Source: DASXVX01 sp036504075 (GTDB lineage Bacteria; Bacillota; Sulfobacillia; Symbiobacteriales; Symbiobacteriaceae). Taken from it: 19,505 bases of DNA. The notes below the pieces were generated by a model. It was not told the DNA's origin. It saw nothing but the letters and a program-made list of their open reading frames with translations, and ran no database searches. The stretch is taken from assembly GCA_036504075.1 (NCBI GenBank), contig DASXVX010000079.1, positions 1-19,505 on the forward strand, written 5' to 3'. The number at the start of each line of letters is the position of its first letter. The first letter of the stretch is position 1. Shown in pieces: positions 14,292 to 19,505 of the stretch. A program made the translations under genes and the position numbers.

Positions 14292-15344
14292 GTGCGCAGC
14301 ATGTGGAAGGGCTCCATCAGCTTCGGGCTGGTCACCATTCCGGTCAAGCTCTACACCGCCACCGAAGATAAGGACCTGAGCTTTCATCTCCTGCATGACG
14401 AATGCCGGACGCGGGTCCAGTACAAGAAGTGGTGCCCCAACTGCGACCGGGAGGTTGCCGGGGATGAGATCGTCCGGGGGTATGAGTTGGACCGGGGGCG
14501 CTACGTCATTCTGACCGACGAAGACTTCGAGTCGATTCCCCTGGTGTCCGCCCGCACGCTGGAGATTGTGGACTTCGTGCGGCTGGACCAGATCGACCCG
14601 GTCTACTTCGACCGGACCTATTACCTGGAGCCCGGCGAAGGGGGCGCCAAGGCGTATGCGCTCCTGAGGCGGGCCATGGCGGAGACGGGCCGCATTGCCA
14701 TCGCCCGGGTGGTGATCCGCGCCAAGGAATCGCTGGCGGCCATCCGGGTGTTCGAAAACGGTGTACTGGCCCTGGAGACGATGCATTTTCCGGAGGAGAT
14801 TCGCTCCACGGCCGGCCTCACGGGCATCGCCCAGCCGGAACTGCAGCCGCAGGAACTGGAGATGGCGAAGGGCCTGGTGGCCAGCCTCGCCGGCGATTTC
14901 CGGCCGGAGCGGTTCCAGAACCAGTACCGGGATGCGCTCCTGTCGATCATCGAGGCCAAGGCCGCCGGCGCGGAGATCGAACCGGCGCCGGCGCCGGAGC
15001 GGGGCAAGGTGGTGGACCTGATGGATGCGCTGCGGGCCTCGATCCGCCTGGCGGAGCAGGCCCGGGGGCAGGCGCCCGCGGTTGAGGCCACGGCCGGCGT
15101 TCCTGCGCCGGGCGTCTCGGGGGTTGCGGCTGCCGGGGGCGCGGTGCCCGGTCTGCCGGGCGTTCCAGCCGTGCCTGGCGTGCGGGCTGTGCCGGGAATG
15201 CCGGCGTCGGCAGCCGTTCCCGGTGTGGCCATTCCCCGGGTTGCCGTACCTGGCGTGGCAATTCCCGGGCTGGCCGGCCCCGGCGGCGGCCCGCACCCGG
15301 GAGGGCCGCACCCGGGAGGGCCGCACCCGGGAGGGCCGCAGTAA
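14292..15344 (+). CDS. ku: Non-homologous end-joining protein Ku
   Basis: The 350-residue protein carries a complete bacterial Ku core: MRSMWKGSISFGLVTIPVKL at the start, LLHDECRTRVQYKKWCPNC, FVRLDQIDPVYFDRTYYLEP, and the closing VVDLMDALRASIRLA at 240-254. Ku forms a ring on broken DNA ends and recruits the ligase. The GTG at 14292 fits the M-R-x-x-W-K start of the family, with GCGGGG upstream. Residues 260-350 form an unusual tail made of Ala, Pro, Val and Gly with several VPG motifs and a final HPGGP triplicate. Lysine-rich tails known from other Ku proteins are absent. The ligase starts 3 bp after the stop. Confidence 0.96.
   Translation: MRSMWKGSISFGLVTIPVKLYTATEDKDLSFHLLHDECRTRVQYKKWCPNCDREVAGDEIVRGYELDRGRYVILTDEDFESIPLVSARTLEIVDFVRLDQIDPVYFDRTYYLEPGEGGAKAYALLRRAMAETGRIAIARVVIRAKESLAAIRVFENGVLALETMHFPEEIRSTAGLTGIAQPELQPQELEMAKGLVASLAGDFRPERFQNQYRDALLSIIEAKAAGAEIEPAPAPERGKVVDLMDALRASIRLAEQARGQAPAVEATAGVPAPGVSGVAAAGGAVPGLPGVPAVPGVRAVPGMPASAAVPGVAIPRVAVPGVAIPGLAGPGGGPHPGGPHPGGPHPGGPQ
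15291..15340 (+). repeat. 15-bp tandem repeat in the 3' end of ku
   Basis: Three identical 15-bp units (CCGCACCCGGGAGGG, at 15291, 15306 and 15321) and one partial CCGCA encode the repeating peptide PHPGG. The unit keeps the frame when copies are gained or lost. The last copy also contains GGGAGGG at 15329-15335, the only Shine-Dalgarno-like sequence before the ligase gene. Confidence 0.95.
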
Positions 15345-15347
15345 CGT

Positions 15348-16295
15348 ATGGAGTTGCCCTTCGAGCCGATGCTCCTGGAGCGGGCGCCCCGGCCGTTTGC
15401 TGACGGGCGGTGGCTCTACCAGGTCAAGTGGGACGGGGTCCGGAACCTGGCGCTGGTAGAGGATGGCCGGGTCCGCCACTGGAGCCGGCGGCTCCGGGAC
15501 CGGACGGCGCTCTACCCCGAACTGGCCGGCGGCCTGGCCGCCGCTCTGGGGCCGGGCCGGACCGTGCTGGACGGCGAGATCGTCGTCCTGAAAGACGGCA
15601 AGCCCAGCTTCGGCGCCGTGCTGGAGCGGGACGTGGCCGCCCGGCCGCCGGACCAGCGGAAGCTCCAGGCGCTGCCGGCGGTATTCATGGTTTTCGACCT
15701 GCTGGAACACGGTGGGGAAGAGCTCTACCGCCGGCCCATGGAGGAACGGCTGGAGCGGCTCCGGTCGGCCTTGGCCCCGGCGGACCACTGGCAAGTGATC
15801 GCCTCCTTCCCCGGCGATTCCGGCCCTGACCTCTTCAAGGCGACCGGCGAAGCGAGCATGGAGGGGGTCGTGGCCAAGCGGCTCGGCAGCGGTTACGCCC
15901 CCGGCACCCGCTCGCAGGACTGGCTCAAAATCAAGCACCGGCGGCGGATGCTGGCCGTCATCTGCGGGTATACGGTCCCGGTCGGGCGGCCCGGCGGGCT
16001 GCTGCTGGGCGCCTATCGGGGCGACCGGCTCCGCTACATCGGCCGGGTAGGCTCCGGCATCACCGGCGAGACGCTGGCGCTGTTGAAGGCCAATCTACCC
16101 ACTGGCCCGTGCCCGTTCCACCGGGAGCCGAACCTGCAGGACCGGTTCGCCGGCCCGCCCGGACCGGTGGTCTGGACCCGGCCCGTGCTTACGGTCCAGG
16201 TCGAATATTCGGAGTGGACGGAAGCGGAAAAGCTGCGGGATCCCGTGCTGGTAGGATTCTCAACGGAACCGCCGGAATCGGCGCAGGGTCCGTGA
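15348..16295 (+). CDS. ATP-dependent DNA ligase of the LigD/LigC type
   Basis: This 315-residue stand-alone ligase has the motif I lysine Lys27 in YQVKWDGVR, which is adenylated, then DGEIVV, motif IIIa FMVFDLLEH, motif IV EGVVAKRLGSGY and motif V WLKIKH. An OB domain follows, with LTVQVEYSEWTEAEKLRDPV at the end. It should seal breaks held by Ku. The start is ATG 15348, 3 bp after the ku stop. In Bacillus and Mycobacterium this domain is fused with a polymerase in LigD; here the polymerase is a separate gene 605 bp downstream. Confidence 0.94.
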   Translation: MELPFEPMLLERAPRPFADGRWLYQVKWDGVRNLALVEDGRVRHWSRRLRDRTALYPELAGGLAAALGPGRTVLDGEIVVLKDGKPSFGAVLERDVAARPPDQRKLQALPAVFMVFDLLEHGGEELYRRPMEERLERLRSALAPADHWQVIASFPGDSGPDLFKATGEASMEGVVAKRLGSGYAPGTRSQDWLKIKHRRRMLAVICGYTVPVGRPGGLLLGAYRGDRLRYIGRVGSGITGETLALLKANLPTGPCPFHREPNLQDRFAGPPGPVVWTRPVLTVQVEYSEWTEAEKLRDPVLVGFSTEPPESAQGP

Positions 16296-16324
16296 AGCAT
16301 ACGCAGTCAAGAGGAGGATGGACG

Positions 16325-16897
16325 ATGGCGAACCTGCCGGTCAAGGGCGAGGAGCGGTTCGACCAGCCTGAAGGTGACGATCTGACGCTGGTCGCCGTGT
16401 TCGAGGACATCACCGGAGCCCAGTCCTGTGCGAACGACCTGCAGCGGCGAGGCGTGGAGGTGGCCATGCTGTCCCGCCGGAGCGACGGCCCCGAGCAGGG
16501 CATCCAGCCCGGGAATGTCGTGACGGGGCCGGGCTACGGCCTCTCGGCCGAGGACCAGTCGCCGCCCCGGGACGCGAAAATGGGCAGCGGCGTGGCGGTG
16601 GGGGCGTCCATCGGGGCGACGGTTGGGCTGCTGGCGGCGACCTGGTCCATTCCACCCTGGGGGCCGCTGATCGCAACGGGGTCGCTGGTCACCACGCTGG
16701 CAGGGGCCGGCATCGGGTCGTTCCTCGGCGGCCTGTCCGAGTATGCCGGGACGGAGAAGGGCGATGACGCAACCATGTACGCCGGGCAGGTCCGCCGGGG
16801 CGGCGTGCTGCTGCTGGCCCGGGTCCGACAGGACCAGGCGGATGAGGTGCGGCGGTTGATCGGCATCTGGAATCCGCTCGAAGTCCGGGTGCAGTAG
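16325..16897 (+). CDS. YflT-like glycine-zipper stress protein
   Basis: The 190-residue product begins with a small alpha/beta domain (DLTLVAVFEDITGAQSCAND with LQRRGVEVAMLSRR) that resembles the N-terminus of general stress protein 17M/YflT. Then comes a Gly/Ala-rich hydrophobic hairpin at about 88-138 (GSGVAVGASIGATVGLLAA and TLAGAGIGSFLGGL) that could enter a membrane, and a last block YAGQVRRGGVLLLARV. The ATG at 16325 has GAGGAGG at 16311-16317. The gene lies between ligase and polymerase of the end-joining cluster, 29 bp after the former and 2 bp before the latter. Its function there is unknown. Family assignment is by motif memory only. Confidence 0.68.
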   Translation: MANLPVKGEERFDQPEGDDLTLVAVFEDITGAQSCANDLQRRGVEVAMLSRRSDGPEQGIQPGNVVTGPGYGLSAEDQSPPRDAKMGSGVAVGASIGATVGLLAATWSIPPWGPLIATGSLVTTLAGAGIGSFLGGLSEYAGTEKGDDATMYAGQVRRGGVLLLARVRQDQADEVRRLIGIWNPLEVRVQ

Positions 16898-16899
16898 CT

Positions 16900-17625
16900 G
16901 TGGCCACCGCCACCCAGACCGTGGCCCTCGGCGGCCGGACGCTGGTGCTGACCAATCTGAAGAAGATGCTCTGGCCGGAAGATGGCATCGCCAAGGCGGA
17001 ACTGATCGCCTACTACACCCGGATGGCGCCCTACCTGCTGCCCCACCTGAAAGACCGGCCGCTCGTGCTGACCCGCTATCCGGATGGCATCCACGGCAAG
17101 TGGTTCTATCACAAGGACGCGCCTCCGGGCACGCCGGATTGGATCCGGACCTGGCCGCATGTCGCCGAGGACGGCCGCGTTCTGCAGTTTCTGTTGCTTG
17201 ACGAGCCCGCCGCCCTGGCATACATCGCCAACCTGGGCGCCATCGAGCTTCATCCCTGGCTCTCCCGGCATCAGACGCCCGAAAGCCCCGACTGGGCGGT
17301 AATCGACCTGGACCCGTCGGAGGGCGTTCCGTTCGACGACGTGCTGACGCTGGCGCGGCTGGTCCGCCAACTGCTGGCGGCGGTCCGGGTCGAAGGGTTG
17401 CCGAAGCTGTCCGGTGCCACCGGCATTCACATCTACTGTCCCTGCGGGCCGGGGTATACGTATGCGGAGACGGCCGGCTTCTGCGAGGCCATCGGGCGGG
17501 TGCTGCTGAAGGTCTACCCCGAGAAAGTGACCCTGGAGCGGATGGTGGCGAAGCGGACGGGGAAAATCTACGTGGATTTTCTCCAGAACCGCCGCGGGCA
17601 GACGATCACGACGGTCTGTTGCTAG
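16900..17625 (+). CDS. LigD-type primase-polymerase, 3'-truncated by an integrated element
   Basis: The 241-residue product matches the archaeo-eukaryotic primase-type polymerase domain of LigD, which fills gaps during end joining, often with ribonucleotides. Visible are LTNLKKMLWPEDGIAKAELI, the acidic pair D136/D138 in VIDLDPSEG, SGATGIHIY (S171, H177) and the third acid D226 in YVDFLQN. The protein then leaves the family: after GQTI the expected continuation of the type APYS-R-P-x-P-G-A-P-V is replaced by TTVCC and a stop. About 50-60 residues are missing. The GTG at 16900 starts 2 bp after the previous stop and is probably translationally coupled. A large serine recombinase follows, which explains the truncation. 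Confidence 0.9.
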   Translation: MATATQTVALGGRTLVLTNLKKMLWPEDGIAKAELIAYYTRMAPYLLPHLKDRPLVLTRYPDGIHGKWFYHKDAPPGTPDWIRTWPHVAEDGRVLQFLLLDEPAALAYIANLGAIELHPWLSRHQTPESPDWAVIDLDPSEGVPFDDVLTLARLVRQLLAAVRVEGLPKLSGATGIHIYCPCGPGYTYAETAGFCEAIGRVLLKVYPEKVTLERMVAKRTGKIYVDFLQNRRGQTITTVCC

Positions 17626-17642
17626 GCAACATGGTCTGATGG
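17606..17642 (+). other. Probable attL junction of the integrated element
   Basis: Polymerase homology stops at about 17613-17617, and the recombinase begins at 17689. In between is a perfect 6-bp inverted repeat TGTTGC/GCAACA (17617-17622 and 17626-17631) around TAG, flanked by GGTCTG at 17613-17618 and again at 17633-17638. Large serine recombinases usually sit next to one end of their element, so this is the likely crossover region. The exact core cannot be set without the other end (attR) or an empty site. Confidence 0.5.
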
Positions 17643-17648
17643 TAAACT
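17619..17648 (+). promoter_or_regulatory. Candidate promoter of the recombinase
   Basis: TTGCTA at 17619-17624 and an extended -10 TGG-TAAACT at 17640-17648 are 18 bases apart. The inverted repeat TGTTGC-TAG-GCAACA covers the -35 box, as an operator or att core might. Recombinase expression would therefore start within the junction region. Confidence 0.4.
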
Positions 17649-17688
17649 GGAAACACCATTAATTCCATTTTACAGGTGGTGAGTTCAG

Positions 17689-19356
17689 TTGGGCAAGTCC
17701 GGTCTGTCTGGAAAGTTGAAAGCGGTCTCGTCCGTTGCCGGCGTTGACCCGCGGAAAGTCGCCATCTACATCCGGTGGTCCACCGAGGACCAGGGCGACG
17801 GTACGACCCTGGAAGTGCAGCGCCGCAACTGCGAGATGTACGTCCAGTCGCAGAGTTGGGACATCAACCCCGACCTGGTCTACATCGACGAAGGGTGCAG
17901 CGGCGGCAACATGGAGCGCCCGGCGCTCAACCGGATGCGGGAGGCCGTGGCCCGGGGTGAAATCGATTGTGTCGTGGTGTACAAGCTCGACCGTCTTTCC
18001 CGTAGCGTCCTGGACACGGTGAACCTGGTCCTGGACGAATGGGACGACCGGTGCCACGTAAAGAGCGCCACGCAGCCGCTGGACACCCGCGACCCGCTCG
18101 GCAAGCAGTTCTTCTACATGCTCGTGGGCTTTGCCGAATACGAACGCCAGATCATCAAAGAACGTACATTTTCCGGCAAGCTGTCCCGGGCGAACGAAGG
18201 CAAGAACGCCGGGCAGTTCCCGCCGTATGGATTCAAGAAAGGGCCGGCGCCGGGCTCGTTCCAGGTGGTGCCCGAAGAGATGGAGATCGTCCAGCGGATC
18301 ATCGAAGAGTCCCTGGGCGGGAACGGTGCGGCCACCGTCTGCAAGCGGCTGAACGCCGACGGTATCCCCTACCATGACCATCGGAAGGCCAAGGCCACGA
18401 CCTGGAAAGAGGTCACAATCAAGTACATGCTGCGGAATCCGCTCTACACCGGCCGGCTGGTTTACGGGCAAAGCCGGGTTCAGAACCGGCCCAAGCCGGG
18501 CGAGCCGCTGCGAATCCACCCGGAGGAGCCGCTGGTCGATGTGCAGGCTATCTTGTTTGGGGCAGATGGGGAGTTGCTCAAGGAGCCGCCAATCTCCGTC
18601 GAAGACTTCGAGGAGAATCATCGCCGGATGGCAGCCAGGGCGAAGAAGCCGACGTCGAACCGGACGTGGGTCAGCGAGCACCTGTTGACGGGTCTTGTGC
18701 GGTGCCCGGCGTGTGACATGGCCATGCACGGCCGGAAGAAGCAGCTTCTGCCCACCGGCGGCATTTACACGGGGTCGTACTACGTCTGTCATGGCGGCAA
18801 ACGGCGGGGCATGTGCGATAACGCCTACATTCGTCAGGACGGATTGGACGGGCTGGTCGTCGACCTGCTGCGGAAGCGGTACGGGGATGCGATCGCCCGC
18901 CAGCAGCTTCTGATGTCGGTGGCGGCGGAGACCAGCAAGAAGGTCCGGCAGATGGAGGTCGCCATGGAGGAGGTCCGCAAGGAGTTGGCGGACTCCAACC
19001 GGCGCCTTTCGGACCTGCGTGAGGAGTACGTCCAGCGCAAACTGACGCTGGAGGAATACCGGGACTTCAAGGGTCACGTGGACCGGGAGTGCGAAGAGGT
19101 CCGGCAGCGGGAGGGGCGGCTGCTGAAGCAGCTGGCCGAGCTCCAGGAGGCCCAGAAGGCCGAGGGGGATATGGAGCACCTGGCGCTCCGGCTGGACTCC
19201 TGGGAGTCCCTGACGATCGAGCAGAAGAAGATGCTGATGTCCGAGTTCGTCGTGAAGGTGACGGCCTTCCGGGCGAAGGGGAGCGATGATACCGATGTTG
19301 AGATCTACTGGCGCCAGGGCGCCAGGGAAGTCAAGGAGGCCCTCAGCGTGAGCTGA
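17689..19356 (+). CDS. Large serine recombinase (integrase)
   Basis: The 555-residue protein has a resolvase-type N-terminal domain with nucleophile Ser31 in YIRWSTEDQ and the arginine motif YKLDRLSRS at 98-106. The recombinase domain contains ATVCKRLNADGIPY and MLRNPLYTGRLVYGQ. A zinc ribbon follows with Cys339, Cys342, Cys367 and Cys376. A long coiled coil lies at about 405-505, as needed for directional control in integrases such as phiC31. All catalytic parts are intact. The start is TTG 17689 with AGGTGGTGA at 17674-17682. It reads in the same direction as the truncated polymerase gene. It is the first gene of a prophage or other integrative element that continues outside the window. Confidence 0.95.
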   Translation: MGKSGLSGKLKAVSSVAGVDPRKVAIYIRWSTEDQGDGTTLEVQRRNCEMYVQSQSWDINPDLVYIDEGCSGGNMERPALNRMREAVARGEIDCVVVYKLDRLSRSVLDTVNLVLDEWDDRCHVKSATQPLDTRDPLGKQFFYMLVGFAEYERQIIKERTFSGKLSRANEGKNAGQFPPYGFKKGPAPGSFQVVPEEMEIVQRIIEESLGGNGAATVCKRLNADGIPYHDHRKAKATTWKEVTIKYMLRNPLYTGRLVYGQSRVQNRPKPGEPLRIHPEEPLVDVQAILFGADGELLKEPPISVEDFEENHRRMAARAKKPTSNRTWVSEHLLTGLVRCPACDMAMHGRKKQLLPTGGIYTGSYYVCHGGKRRGMCDNAYIRQDGLDGLVVDLLRKRYGDAIARQQLLMSVAAETSKKVRQMEVAMEEVRKELADSNRRLSDLREEYVQRKLTLEEYRDFKGHVDRECEEVRQREGRLLKQLAELQEAQKAEGDMEHLALRLDSWESLTIEQKKMLMSEFVVKVTAFRAKGSDDTDVEIYWRQGAREVKEALSVS

Positions 19357-19363
19357 GGGCCTT
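19337..19363 (+). terminator. Terminator-like hairpin over the recombinase stop codon
   Basis: AGGCCCTCAGC at 19337-19347 pairs perfectly with GCTGAGGGCCT at 19352-19362 around a GTGA tetraloop, and the TGA stop is in the 3' arm. Only TT follows, so termination may be weak. The GGCCTT of the 3' arm can alternatively pair with AAGGCC at 19413-19418. Confidence 0.6.
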
Positions 19364-19369
19364 CCCGCG

Positions 19370-19505
19370 GTGCGCCTCGCAGTCATGCAAGTCAGGAGGT
19401 TCAAGTCCTCCCAAGGCCGTTTATCCTGTTCGGTCTTGTAACTGAAAGACAAACAAGTGGAAATCCCACTTGGGCAGTGCGCCCCGGTGACGGGGCGTGC
19501 GGAGG
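19370..19505 (+). other. Structured non-coding region, possible 5' part of a group II intron
   Basis: No gene is visible in this stretch. It folds locally into three perfect hairpins: GGAGG-TTCAAGT-CCTCC at 19395-19411 (like a tRNA T arm), CAAGTGG/CCACTTG at 19454-19472, and CGCCCCG-GTGA-CGGGGCG at 19480-19497 with a GNRA loop. GTGCGCC occurs twice, at 19370 and 19477, and resembles the conserved 5' end of bacterial group II introns. The second copy with its following hairpin looks most like class C introns, but the window ends before it can be tested. Confidence 0.35.

Noticed and set aside
19358..19419. A complete tRNA gene after the recombinase
   Set aside because: A T arm and six acceptor pairs can be drawn, but at 62 bases there is no room for an anticodon arm and no CCA.
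1..19505. CRISPR array or insertion sequence
   Set aside because: No regularly spaced repeats and no transposase frame were seen. The only tandem repeat is the 15-bp one in ku.

Overview
This window comes from a high-GC, endospore-forming member of the Firmicutes. The evidence is a complete spoIIAA-spoIIAB-sigF operon, a spoVAEA gene, a gerW/ytfJ gene, scpA-scpB, strong Shine-Dalgarno sequences with ATG/GTG/TTG starts, and a strong G/C bias at third codon positions. Gene order and composition recall Symbiobacterium-like Clostridia. That placement is inference; nothing here fixes the species.

Layout. (1) 1-3120: the tail of an upstream gene and its terminator, the sigma-F operon, two small orphan genes and spoVAEA. 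(2) 3125-4630: lysA with its own promoter and terminator. (3) 4658-6441, minus strand: tRNA-Val(CAC) with its own promoter and terminator, an orphan 193-aa gene and a TPR-repeat gene. (4) 6550-12973, plus strand: a DHH-CBS-CBS-tRNA nucleotidyltransferase fusion, an M50 site-2 protease, scpA, scpB, a HAD hydrolase and a DUF554 membrane protein. (5) 12976-14166: a sigma-F-like promoter, a DUF2953 gene, gerW and a terminator. (6) 14292-17625: a non-homologous end-joining (NHEJ) cluster whose functions are split into separate genes: Ku, ATP-dependent ligase, a YflT-like glycine-zipper stress protein and a LigD-type primase-polymerase. (7) 17626-19505: the start of an integrated element, with a 555-aa large serine recombinase and a structured non-coding tail that runs to the window edge.

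The main discovery is that the LigD-type polymerase gene is cut short. Its reading frame leaves the conserved family sequence right after the GQTI motif, reaches a stop three codons past the conserved stretch, and is followed 63 bp later by the recombinase. An integrative element has most likely inserted inside the polymerase gene, so this end of the element (attL) would lie near 17610-17640. The catalytic aspartates remain but the C-terminal part is lost. Because the rest of the element is outside the window, excision or restoration of the gene cannot be judged here.

Other points of interest are a Ku protein with a roughly 90-residue elastin-like, lysine-free tail ending in a 15-bp tandem repeat; a stress protein embedded in the NHEJ operon; forespore-type promoter candidates before gerW, spoVAEA and, weakly, ku; a spoVAEA without its usual spoVA partners; and mutually exclusive hairpins behind lysA.
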